A stretch of DNA of 38,062 nucleotides, taken from positions 1-38,062 of the forward strand of contig NW_022985447.1 in assembly GCF_010093595.1 (NCBI RefSeq), written 5' to 3'. The position numbers and the translations under genes were made by a program. A model generated the notes under the pieces. It was given only the letters and a program-made list of their open reading frames with translations, was not told where the DNA came from and did no database searches. Positions 1-9,435 of the stretch are shown in pieces. Source of the DNA: Mytilinidion resinicola (lineage: Eukaryota; Ascomycota; Dothideomycetes; Mytilinidiales; Mytilinidiaceae). Position 1 is the first letter of the stretch; every line of letters begins with the position of its first letter.

Positions 1-320
1 GTCCTAAGAAAACCTCTTGCTCATATGGCTCTACGGGCTCATAGTCCTCGAGCGTCTCGAGCTCGACGAGCGCTCGCATGGCTCTATGCTTACTTCCCGT
101 TGCGAGCCTGGCGAGCCATCACGTGACCCTGTTCTCGTGATGTCCCATTCTTAGATCGTTCCCATCCACCAGCAGTCCGTGGGGGAATCCAGGATCCCTA
201 TGCGTCCTACACGTGACCCTCTTGGTCCTGTGACCTGGTTCTGTGTTATCAGTCTTATCTGCTTGCTTGTCTCCGCGAGTGCCTCTGCGCTCGGGTTGTT
301 CGTATTACGGGTTGTAACAG
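1..320 (-). repeat. LTR-like repeat, left copy (inverted relative to 1283-1606)
   Basis: Reverse complement of the block at 1283-1606. Shared stretches include the segment reading GGGGAATCCAGGATCCCTAT near 181 and the one ending in CGGGTTGTAACA near 320. Read on the minus strand it starts TGTTACAACCCG, the TGTTAC-type 5' end common in fungal Ty3/gypsy LTRs. It is less mutated than the right copy. The outer end may lie beyond the window edge. An alternative is one arm of a long terminal-inverted-repeat DNA element. Confidence 0.75.
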
Positions 321-1282
321 CCTGTTTAATAGCTCTATAGTTCTTTTCTATACTTTTACTATATATACTATATATATAATATATACTACGCCGCCTATAT
401 TACGCACTTACCTAATAGCTATATCTACCTATATACCGCAGCCTTTATATATATCGCAGCCTATATAGTACTACCCCTATATATATTATTTAATTTAAGA
501 ACCAACGCCTTAATAAAGGGCACGCGTGCGAAATAACAGCACGCGTGCCCTTACGCTAATCCTAAACCAGCTTACTACTCCGGAATTAACTTAACCCGCG
601 CCTAGGAGGACGACTGTAAAACCCGGATAGATTTAGGAAAACGCATTATAATAGCTTATTCCGTGGTAGATATAATAGATCTACTATATATTCCTAATAG
701 CTATATAATAACAAAAAAAGCGCTTAGCGCTATATACTGCAGAAGACGGGGTTTTTATCCGAACGCTATATAGCAGCAAACGGTTTCTTCTTATAAACTA
801 GCCTAAATAGAACAGCTGTATAAACCCTAACAGGAGCTACACCAGCGTAATAGAATTTAATAATAATAATAATATAGGGCGGTAATCTAAATTATAGTTC
901 TATTTCTTTTATACTATATAAAAAGTAGTTTATTTTATTAGCTATTTTATTATAAATATAAGGTTAATTATAGACTATAATATTCCTTTTACCTATATTT
1001 CTATACTTTTCTCTATAGCTAGGTCTATTCCTGCTTCTATTATAATACGGATAAGCTTTTCTACTTACTTCTCTATATTTATTACTTATATTCCTTTCTA
1101 TAATAGGTAATATAGGTTTATATTACCTATAAAAACGTGCTCTACGTTATTATTATTTAGCAGTAGGGGTAGTACAGCTATAATTCTATTTAGTTTCGGG
1201 TTATAGATATTATAAATTTAGATGTCCTTTCTACTAGTATAGAGAAAAAGGGTAATAAGGTCTAGTAAGTAGTACTCTACTA
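321..1282. repeat. AT-rich, RIP-like degenerate repeat DNA between the inverted copies
   Basis: About 960 bases dominated by TATA, CTATA and TTATTA strings, with no usable open frame. The composition fits repeat-induced point mutation (CpA to TpA) of an old transposon. The only conspicuous structure is a GC-rich hairpin at 516-552. Confidence 0.7.
516..552. repeat. Perfect 14 bp inverted repeat (hairpin)
   Basis: AAGGGCACGCGTGC at 516-529 and its exact reverse complement at 539-552 enclose a 9-base loop. It stands out because the surrounding DNA is almost purely A/T. Confidence 0.8.
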
Positions 1283-1606
1283 TTACAACCCGCAATACGA
1301 ACCACCCGAGCGCAGAGGCACTCGCGGAGATAAGCAAGTAGATAAGACTAATTATACAGGACTAAGTTACGGGACTATAAGGGTCACGTGTGGGACGCAT
1401 AGGGATCCTGGATTCCCCCACGGACTGCTGGTGGATAGGAACGATCTAAGAATAGGAACAGCACGGGATAAGAGGTCACGTGGGTGCTCGCTAGGAATCG
1501 AACGAGCGACGATGAGCGTGCTCGCTAGGAATCGAACGAGCGACGGTGAGCGTGCTCGTTAGGAATCGAATAAGCAACAACAAGTATATAGGTTTTTTAG
1601 GATAAA
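1283..1606 (+). repeat. LTR-like repeat, right copy
   Basis: Inverted partner of 1-320. It starts TATTACAACCCGC, consistent with a TGTTACAACCCG start altered by G-to-A change, and ends near ATAGGTTTTTTAGGAT, matching the reverse complement of the window's first bases. At 1485-1580 it carries a tandem minisatellite of about 34 bp, three copies, each containing GCTCGCTAGGAATCGAACGAG. The left copy has a different GCTCG-rich sequence at that place, so this internal part has diverged. Confidence 0.7.
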
Positions 1607-2288
1607 GCTTTCGTATATAAGGACGCTTCTTTTTATAGATAGGAACTTTATATTTAACTTAAGACTTTAATACTACCTATTGGAAGTAACAACCCCGTTT
1701 TATACCTAAGATTGATTTTACCTTACCTTTTAAAGACTATTGCACCCTAACAACGACTTAACCTATACCCTGCCTTAGTATATAACACTTAGAAGGTATA
1801 AAAAAGACGACCCGTTATATCTACTAACTACTAGTTAATATTAAGGTTCTTATTAATATATATATATATTTTTATATATAGGCTTCCTCTATATAAAAGG
1901 TAATAGGACTTTATATAGAGTATTATATACTTTTATTACTATATATTCTTCTATAGCTTTTATATTACTAGCACTAGCAGTTAAGGCTAGGCTTTCTCTG
2001 CTTTTTCCAGGAACTCTTTCTAGGTCTTGCGGCTCTTATTAATATTATACTATATAATAGTAAGTATACTAGGTTATTCTAATATTAAACTATGTCTATA
2101 GTATCTGCGGCATTTACTGCACCTGTTTTAGCGCGTAGTTACTGGCTTATATTATCTTCCTATAAGGACGGCACTTAGGTAATAGTTTTAAGTTGTAAGA
2201 GTCCATCTATATCTCCGTATATTGTCGATTAAGTTAACTAGGTTAAAGGCTGTAAGGATGGCAATGCAAAGCGAGAAGTATGCAGTAT
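1607..2288. repeat. AT-rich repeat DNA, no gene seen
   Basis: RIP-like AT-rich sequence between the LTR-like repeat and the LINE fragment. If the LINE were complete, its ORF2 (endonuclease/reverse transcriptase) would lie here on the minus strand. I could not read any of its motifs. Confidence 0.5.
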
Positions 2289-3058
2289 CTAAGAAGGCGT
2301 TAGATAGGAAGATTGCTGTGTTGAACAAGCAGTCTGCATTATTCTGTTAATCTTCGGCTGGCTTGGGTCCTTATTAGGATGCTCAAACATCTTCGGTCGT
2401 CCTACTCTCTTTAGTGCTGTTGGCGCTGGCCCTAGTTCTGTGCTGCCTTCGCGTGCGTTGTCGTCAGCAGCTCTCCTCTTCCTGGACTGGGTTGAGGTTG
2501 TACACACCCCCAGCGGGGCCTGGGGCGTGTACAAGCTCGGCCCCTTGTTGGTGTTGTATCGGTGTGGCGTCGCCCACCTCTTTAACGTAGCCCGTAGCTG
2601 GGCCCCTTTCCTTACGCTGCATTCGGCACTGTATGCCGGGTGGTTTCTCTTGCAGTTGGCGCACTTCTTAGTGTCTGTTGCCGTGCATTGTCTTGTGTCG
2701 TGTTCCCCTGCGCATACTGCACATCGGATGTCCTTCTTGCAGTGTCTTGCAACGTGCCCGTAGCCCTGGCATCTGAAGCACTGTGCGGCTACAAAGCCTG
2801 CTTCGTATCTTGAGGCTGTCAGCAATTGTCCACTTATTGCAAATCCCTTTGTGATAGCTTCGTCTGCCATTGCTTCCGTGCGCACGCTGGCAATGATTGA
2901 GCTGGCGTGTCGGCCTGGGTCCTCCCGCGCAGTCTTAATGCCCTTCTTGTTCTTCCACGTCATCTTCTCGATAACTAGGCCTGGGTTGATTATCGCGTTG
3001 GCCCTGATGATGTCGTCTTTAAGTGTTTGGCTTTCCAGGTCCGAGTTCTTAGGAGCTA
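2289..3058 (-). pseudogene. Tad1-like LINE retrotransposon ORF1 (Gag-like zinc-knuckle protein), fragment
   Basis: The minus-strand frame is open from an in-frame TAG near 3061 to a stop at 2289. It contains three consecutive zinc knuckles: CFRCQGYGHVARHC (C-x2-C-x4-H-x4-C), CAVCAGEHDTRQC and CANCKRNHPAYSAEC. Three knuckles after a segment containing HASSIIASVRTEAMADEAI is the usual C-terminal half of ORF1 proteins in fungal Tad1/I-clade non-LTR retrotransposons, which bind element RNA. The N-terminal half is missing and the flanks are RIP-like, so this is a relic. No ATG begins the frame; the first ATG is at 2963. Its near-normal base composition against the eroded flanks is odd. Confidence 0.8.
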
Positions 3059-3580
3059 ACTACTATAAGGATAGACTCTATATTCTATATACTAAGTATT
3101 TATATATATAAGAATAATACATTAAATTTGTATAACTTTTTATTAGGTGGTTGTAGAGTTATTTAAGGTTAGATTATTGAATTTCTAGTGGTGCACGGAC
3201 TGGGCAGCTCGCCCGCATGGGCAGCTCACCCGCAGGGTACGTTAATAACTTTCGGGCGTTTGTTTTTGCGAGGTATGTAGCACACAACATGCAAGCCACA
3301 CCTGGGCACTTTAGGACAGAGGACTAACAAACGCGAGAACCTTTCCCCAGCGCTTTGAAGCATCTTGGCAAGGATTGGTCAACCATGCTGCGTGTACAGT
3401 CATCACATTCCCCGCGAAAGTAGCTGCGCCAAGTCAGTCCACAGCCAGCAGCAACTTGGCGCAACATACTGCAGCGCAGCTTCGATAAGTCTGGAGCTGG
3501 CGGTAGCTTGTTGCAAAATGTGACAGCTGGTTTCTATTAGAGGTAAGTTTACTTGTGATAAAGGGCCCTAAGAATGGAAC
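3059..3580. other. Gene-free stretch: repeat edge then unique DNA
   Basis: 3059-3180 is AT-rich repeat DNA. Around 3205-3238 there is a 17 bp near-perfect tandem duplication (GGGCAGCTCGCCCGCAT, then GGGCAGCTCACCCGCAG). The rest is unique-looking sequence with no supported gene. The repeat-to-host boundary is near 3185. Confidence 0.5.
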
Positions 3581-3937
3581 CTAGCATGCCCGCAGGCCTC
3601 GAAATAGGCCTTTTAAGGCAGTGTAGACTGCTTCGGCTCTGGACGCGGCGAGAACCATGGGAGAAGGCTGTACGAAATGCGGAACCCCAGTTGCTGCTAT
3701 CATCTGGACCATAGCTGAATTGGTTTCAGCCTTGTCATACGCCAAGCCGTCGAGAAGGAGTGCGGCTGAGGCAACACATCCAATTGCAATCATGGCCGTC
3801 TTCCAGTCAACATCCTTTTTCCAGAATGGTCGCGTAGATAATATTAAGGTGAGACCCAACATTCCCCCCGGCAGCCCCCAATGGACTCTGATCTTATCGG
3901 AAGACTTGATAGATGCTCAACTCATGGAAGTCTTCAT
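3581..3937 (-). CDS. Small hydrophobic protein, unrecognised; possible in-frame stop near the N-terminus
   Basis: From the ATG at 3862 the frame encodes 93 residues with hydrophobic segments (MLGLTLILST and IAIGCVASAALLLDGLAY), ending in a C-terminal CLRAC-like tail (GLRAC). The frame actually runs further upstream in phase: ATG at 3937, MKTSMS, TGA at 3917-3919, then 18 open codons (including KIRVHWGLPGG) into the 3862 ATG. TGA could be a mutated TGG, or the 3862 ATG may be the real start. It lies about 150 bases downstream of the oxidoreductase on the same strand. It resembles small fungal membrane proteins of the DUF4267 kind only in outline. I assign no function. Confidence 0.4.
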
Positions 3938-4088
3938 GGACGCTGATGGATGCAAAACTGATAGAAGTGCTGATAAATAGTTGATTGATAGAGGCGTTGA
4001 TGATGAATACTCGATTGATGCAGTAAAGAAGTGTGCTGTGAAAGGAGCAGACGAAAGTAGGCGGGAGAAGAAGTAAGAACCAAACAGC

Positions 4089-5141
4089 CTAAACAAGCTG
4101 CGTGACCAACTTCCCCTGGTTACCGCCACTAAACAGCAAAACCCATGTCTTCGGGATATCCTCAAACTTTGTCGGCACGACTGTCTCGATCTCCTCGCCC
4201 AACTTAATCTTCCCCTCCTTAACCGCGTCAGTTAACGCCTTCAACATCGCGCCCTTTTTTCCTGCCACTACTGCATCTGTGACAATGAACCCCTTAATCT
4301 CTAGCCTATTCTTCGTGATCTCAAACCAATTCTTCAACCCTGCCGCCTTATCCCCCGCATTATAATTCGCAATGCTCCCACACGCTGCGACCCTCCCCTC
4401 CTTCTTCAACCGCTTCAGCATCAAATCCAGAATCTCGCCCCCGACATTATCAAAATACACCTCCACAAACCCCTCCGTAGCCGCCCATAAATCCTCCTTG
4501 AAACTGGCCGCCTTGTAGTTCACACACACATCCGCGCCGAGCGACTCCACCCACCGACACTTCTCGTCCGTCCCCGCGATGCCAATCACCCGCTTGCATC
4601 CCACGATGTGCTTCGCGATCTGCACCACCATGCTCCCCGTCGCGCCGGCCGCCCCGCTCACCACCACCGCGTCCTCCTTTGTTGCCCGCGCGATGTCGAG
4701 CAGCCCGTAGTACGCCGTCAGCCCGGTCCCGCCCAGCGCGCCGAGGAAGTGGGTGGGTTTTATCCCCTCGCCGACTTCCAGCACACGGCATTCCGCGGCG
4801 TCGAGCACGGCGTACTCGGACCAGTTCGTCGTCGCTATGACCAGTGTGCCTTTGGGCAGATTGGAGGCGGTGGACTCGACGACCTCGGCGACGCCGTAGG
4901 AGCGCATCGGGGTGTTGACGGCGACGGGGGGCGTGTAGCTGCGGGCGGGGTCTTGGCCGCGCTGGATCCAGCCGCGTTGGGCGGGGTCGTTGGAGAGGTA
5001 GGTCGTGTGGACAAGGACCTGGTTATCATTGAGGTCTGGGAGAGTGGTCGTGACGAGCTTGAAGGTGGCGTCGGGGCCGGAGAGGATGGTGTCGGCGACG
5101 GGTTCGGAGGCGAGGAGCCATTGCTTGGTTTCTTGAGGCAT
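4089..5141 (-). CDS. MDR-family NADPH oxidoreductase (leukotriene B4 dehydrogenase / prostaglandin-reductase-like, CurA type)
   Basis: A single exon of 350 codons, the usual length for this family, with an ATG in a clean context. Medium-chain dehydrogenase/reductases of this branch use NADPH to reduce the C=C bond of alpha,beta-unsaturated ketones and aldehydes, and need no zinc. The nucleotide-binding motif VSGAAGATGSMVVQIAK (AxxGxxG, about residue 160) starts the Rossmann domain. Family signatures are the N-terminal SNDPAQRGWI segment, GALGGTGLTAYYGLLDI just before the cofactor motif, and YFDNVGGEILD. The zinc-ligand cysteines of true alcohol dehydrogenases are absent. The substrate cannot be inferred from sequence. 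The gene is intact, unlike most neighbours to its right. Its upstream region faces the ankyrin pseudogene. Confidence 0.9.
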   Translation of the reverse strand: MPQETKQWLLASEPVADTILSGPDATFKLVTTTLPDLNDNQVLVHTTYLSNDPAQRGWIQRGQDPARSYTPPVAVNTPMRSYGVAEVVESTASNLPKGTLVIATTNWSEYAVLDAAECRVLEVGEGIKPTHFLGALGGTGLTAYYGLLDIARATKEDAVVVSGAAGATGSMVVQIAKHIVGCKRVIGIAGTDEKCRWVESLGADVCVNYKAASFKEDLWAATEGFVEVYFDNVGGEILDLMLKRLKKEGRVAACGSIANYNAGDKAAGLKNWFEITKNRLEIKGFIVTDAVVAGKKGAMLKALTDAVKEGKIKLGEEIETVVPTKFEDIPKTWVLLFSGGNQGKLVTQLV

Positions 5142-5575
5142 GGCGGGCGGTGGGGTGTGGTGTTGAGGCTTTGGAGGGGGTGGTGGTTAATTATTCCGGG
5201 AGATGGGAGAGTAATGGCCTTATATCGTTCTATGGTGGGAGGGAAAGAAAGGGATTACAAATCCAGAAACAGCGCTTCCCTCTTTCATTGAGGTGGTTCG
5301 ACATCCTAGCACGATGGTGGGCGGTGGACAGGTCGCGTCATAGGAGAGAAATGGGTGGAGTTGACATAGTCGAGGCGCGCGAGTCAGGCTTTGCGTCAGA
5401 AAGTAGATTGCGGAGTCAGAATCTAGACTTTCATACACTACATTCTGACCTTCACAGTTATCGTCATACGTTCATGTATTCTACAATAGAGTTGGACGTA
5501 GCTCTAATAAATAAAGAATAGCACACGATATATGATCATTTCACTTGAAATCTATGTCAACCTTACATTACCAAC
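5142..5575. promoter_or_regulatory. Divergent intergenic region between the MDR oxidoreductase and the ankyrin pseudogene
   Basis: 434 bases between two genes transcribed away from each other, so it should contain both promoters. Short pyrimidine- and purine-rich tracts are visible. I see no clear TATA box or known operator. Confidence 0.4.
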
Positions 5576-6505
5576 ATGCAGACACCCGCAGCACCGTCGA
5601 TGGAACTCGGAGCCCCCTTTTTCAGGCCTGAAGAAGTCGATCTATGTTATCAGGCCGCTTGTAAGGGAGATCTCGAGGAAGTCAAAAAGCAAGTTCAGCG
5701 GCTCCTACATGACTCTCGGCCGTGTCCTGAGCAACACACGCCCCATCCAAAGCGGTTGTGCAACTCGCTTTTCATAGCCATTCAGAAGCAGAACATCGAA
5801 ATGGTGCGATTCCTGCTTGATGAGAATGTTGCAGACCCACATATCGTGGCTGAGGGTGCTGTGCGTGGGCGAGCCTGGGAAGTCTTGGAGCTGTTCCTTC
5901 AGTATGGATGGGATATAAACCGACCGCGGCTACGGAATGAACTCCCTATATTGAGGTATGCTTTAAGCGTTCTGATCTATAATCTGATTTTGATTCCGCT
6001 GACGGTTTCTAAGCAAACCTCTATGTACCTCGGATAGAGAAATGGTGGAGTAGCTTCTCAACCATGGTGCCGATCCCAATGCCCGTTGCGCGTGGGACTT
6101 CACCCCCATGTCTCTAGCCATATACCAGGCTCCTCTGGAACTTATAGACTATGTGTTCTCTCGAGGAGGAGATGCTTGCCGTGGCCAGCTACTCCAATTG
6201 GCCGTCATCAGGAAGAAACCCGATGCTCTGCATGTGCTTCGTCGGGTTATTCAGCGAGGTGCACCAATCAATGAAGTCAAGTATGAAAAGGAACCGACGG
6301 TGTATTCGGAGCGTGAGCCATTTGGCCGGGGACAGCACTTCACCGAGCCGCGGAATCTGGCAACAAAGACGTCGTCAAGTACTTGTTAGAGCAAGGAGCC
6401 GATCCGTTGAAATTGGATAGCAAAGGGAAAACACCACACTTCTGGGCAGAGCATTATAACGATGCAGAAGTAGCTGGCATTCTTAAGGAAGCAGAAGATA
6501 ATTAG
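5576..6505 (+). pseudogene. Ankyrin-repeat protein, disabled by one stop and one frameshift
   Basis: Exon 1 is 5576-5955. The intron is 5956-6013 (GTATGC donor, GCTGAC branch, AAG acceptor; 58 bp). Exon 2 starts at 6014 in the correct phase. The reading then runs SDREMVE, TAG at 6051-6053, LLNHGADPNARC, where this family has Trp or another residue (TGG to TAG fits). The frame continues to about 6330, where a G run (6328-6331) appears to be one G short. The ankyrin sequence resumes in the next frame as GTALHRAAESGNKDVVKYLL and ends at 6503-6505. Repeats seen: IAIQKQNIEMVRFLLDENVADP, WEVLELFLQYGWDINRP, LLNHGADPNA, LEQGADPLKLDSKGKTP. Moving the intron does not rescue the frame. Ankyrin repeats normally mediate protein binding; the partner is unknown. 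Confidence 0.8.
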
Positions 6506-7065
6506 TCCAACATGCGATTTCGTCTATAGTTCCGAGGGATTTTTTATCTTGTTACCTAGCGCCATCCTTGGATTTCTCCACAAGTCTATAACCTCTTGTC
6601 AATGATCCAGGAGTGATAGATATTCAGCAGAAGGTGGCCTAAACCTGAGGGGGAGTTACCTCGAACATCTCTACTCTAACAAAACAACACTTAGCCATCG
6701 TTGTTCGTTTGCCTATTCTACCGAGGCAGTCCATTATTTTTTTAGGGATCCCGCCCACCTCATGACTCTCAAAAGAAGACTAAATAGCCAACTCATTATC
6801 TTTAGCTAGGGAGCGCTCTCGTGTTTGATTTTTCTCTTTCTGTCTCAACTTTTAGTCCTGCGCATCCTTGCATCAGAAGGAGAGTCAGGAGCATATATCA
6901 CGTGACTCTCAACTGACTTTAGTTATACCCACCCGTCACTCTCAAAAGCCACTTGAAGCATCGTAGTTTAGCAGCGAATGTATGAACTGCGACCAGTACT
7001 CTCAATGCCGCTATATGCTAATACACATCAAATCGCCTCCTCCTTTCCTTTCCTCTTTTCCTATC
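6506..7065. other. Gene-free convergent region
   Basis: 560 bases between the 3' ends of the ankyrin and permease pseudogenes. Four copies of the octamer ACTCTCAA occur near 6765, 6905, 6937 and 6998, two of them extended to ACTCTCAAAAG. No gene is seen. Confidence 0.4.
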
Positions 7066-9435
7066 CTACTCCCCCTTCCACCCCTCAACCAACACCACAG
7101 GCCCTTTATACACATGCCTCGCCCTAATCACATAATCCACCGCCGCAATCCCCGCCAACCCCACAAACATCACAACCGCCCAATTAAAGTCCACCGCCGT
7201 GACCGGCGTCGCATTTGGCCAAAAGCACCAAAAGAACGCATGCAAACTGTACCGGAACCCGCCAATGTTCACCGGCACACCTCACCGCCCCAAGCTCCAC
7301 TGGCACTTGGGCAGCAGCTCGGGATGTCGGCTGCGGCGGTACAGCACGCAGCCGATGCTGAAGATGTGCGTGATCATGAGCGAGACGACGTTGAGGGAGA
7401 TGATGGCGTTGAAGGCGACGTCGGAGCTGATGTTGATGAGCGAGAGGGCGATTGTGATGGCGGATGTGACCGTCACGGCGTTGGCGGGAACTTGGAGTAT
7501 GGGCGAGACGTGGCCGATCCAGGCGCTGAAGGGGAGGCCGTGGTCGCGCGCGAAGGCCCAGGTTTGGCGGGATGTGGACAGGTTGAAGGAGACGGTGCCG
7601 GCGAAAATGAGTACAGTTAGAATTACGTTGAGGGCTGCAACGCTGCCGGAAGAGACGGCTTGGCGGAAGACCTAATATAAGGGATTAGAGGGGTTTAGGG
7701 GCTAGGTACACCGGGGGGGGCTTACCCAGATATGGGGGTAGTAGGTCGGGTTGCTCAGAGCGGCGTGTCATCATGAACATGTACGAGATGAGGAAGACCA
7801 GACCGAGAGCTCCGTTGAGGAGATAAGCTGATACTATAGCCCTAAGGAGAGTTGAGTGTTAGTGAGCTGAGTTGCACATAATCAAAGGCTGGTGGAAGAT
7901 TGAGGCTTACCTGGGGACGGTCATCCCGGCGTATTTTATCTCTTCGGACATATAAGCTGCAGCGTTAGAGCCTGGGTGATGGTTAGTAGTAAGCACATGG
8001 GGATTGTGCTGGAAAAGACATATACAAATGCAGGCGTAAATGGCACTGATCTGTCCAACCATCAGGCTCAAACCCATGGTTGACCAGCCGCCCTCATTGG
8101 TGAACTGAGTAAAAGTTGTTTTGGCGCTGTTGCGCGGTGCAAGTACCCATAATACGATAATGATGGCCAAAAATCCACAGACATAGACTACTAGCATAAT
8201 ATTTTGAACAAGAGGCATAGTTTTGGTGCCATAAACGTTCAGTGCCCACACAATTACAGTGACAGCAATGACCATCAAAGTGCCTGTACTTGGGTTAACG
8301 GGATTTCGCGAGGAGTGGGGCTAGGGACAGCCACCTTGATAATTTGTGGGTGAGTAACTATGTGCGTTAGTATCATAGGTGTTATAAGTTTCCGAATAAA
8401 CTTACCTCAGATACATGACAATGGCACAAGACTGAATCAGATTTCCAACTAGGAATGGGCCAGAGGCAGTTCCTGCCTGCCATGATAGAGTTGACATCCA
8501 TCCTGAGTAACATTAGGGGGCTTCCTTGGGTTGGTGTGGAACGCAGAGGTTAATTTACCAATGAAATAGCTCATGATCTTCTGGTATCGAGGAGGCGCGA
8601 ATTCAGACACCCAGTGATACTGGCCACCGGAGGTTCTATATACTTCAGCAAATGATCGTATGGGCGGGGTCTCTGAAGCACCTACGGAGCCATTGAAGCC
8701 ATCTCGGCCAATGAAGCCATAACGAAACTGAAACCAACAAAGGTCCAGATGAAGGACCAAATTAAACCGGCGACCCCACTATCAGTGAGACCTTGGGTAG
8801 TAGCACTAATATCCCATCAGCGTATGCTCAGCTAATGCTACAGTGCGCGTTCATAGATATCCGCACACTTTTCTACCATTGTTTAGGGAGCCTCGTAGCA
8901 TTACCAGAAACCCAGGGCGACTGACCATACCTCTCCAACCTGTGTACACTCCGCCAGTGGTTGGGGGCGACCTCAAGAGTTTACCTAGTATTCAAAATGC
9001 AGGACTTCCGTATGATTCAGAAATCAGAAATACCCTCAGGCACCACAAGCAGTGGCAAGGAAGTAAGGCGGATATCTTTGACGAGATATAGTAATAACAG
9101 GGCGATGAACGATGCACTCATGTCACCAAGACTTCCCACGTTCCTTGAAGAATCACTGTGAAGGCTATTGCAGACAGTGGACGATAGTTTCTCTAACATA
9201 GATCAGCGAATGTCGAATGTATCAGAGCGCGGATGGTAATCACCCTCAGCTCCTGGGCCTTTCCCATACGGCCCATATCAACCTGGTCATTACGGGTATA
9301 GCCTCTGTTGAAGTCATGGTAGTCATCGTCCACTTCTTCGCCAACATGCTGATTGGGAAGAGCGGAGACAGTAGTCTCGTGATAGGGTTTCTGGAGCTCA
9401 TGAGAGCCAGCATCTGAAAACGAAGATGTAGCCAT
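7066..9435 (-). pseudogene. APC-superfamily amino-acid/GABA/choline permease, disabled
   Basis: Twelve-helix plasma-membrane permease spliced by eye on the minus strand. Exons: 9244-9435 (MATSSFSDAG to MGKAQELR), 9121-9192, about 8686-8804, 8559-8635, 8406-8502, 8335-8357 (23 bp), 8026-8283, 7911-7971, 7726-7841 and 7066-7671. Introns are mostly 48-69 bp. Family landmarks: FTVILQGTWEVL, SGGQYHWVSEFAPPRYQK, LSWQAGTASGPFLVGN, FTNEGGWSTMGLSLMVG, FNLSTSRQTWAFARDHGLP, FWCFWPNATPV. Damage: a 316 bp block (8805-9120) with stops interrupts VLVT|ATTQGL. A frameshift at about 7764-7768 joins FMMT to ALSNPTYYPHIW out of phase, with about 8 bases missing. TGA at 7282-7284 stands where WSLGR(W)GVPVN expects Trp. 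The protein would lose its last helices even if it were spliced. Confidence 0.85.
8805..9120. other. 316 bp block interrupting the permease coding sequence
   Basis: Removing this block restores a continuous permease reading (EVLVT then ATTQGLTDSG). No GT-AG intron in the right phase fits. No clear terminal repeats or target-site duplication were seen. Inside, TAATGCTAC and GTAGCATTA form a 9 bp inverted repeat (near 8832 and 8895). It may be an insertion, a rearranged piece, or a badly eroded intron. Confidence 0.45.

Noticed and set aside
4608..5291. 227-codon plus-strand frame over the oxidoreductase
   Set aside because: Shadow of the GC-rich MDR gene; Gly/Asp/Arg-rich translation without motifs.
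5956..6053. Longer ankyrin intron ending at the TAG at 6051-6053
   Set aside because: It shifts the downstream ankyrin sequence out of frame and meets a new stop, so it does not rescue the gene.
6982..7675. Plus-strand frames over the permease 3' end
   Set aside because: Antisense to well-identified permease exon 10.
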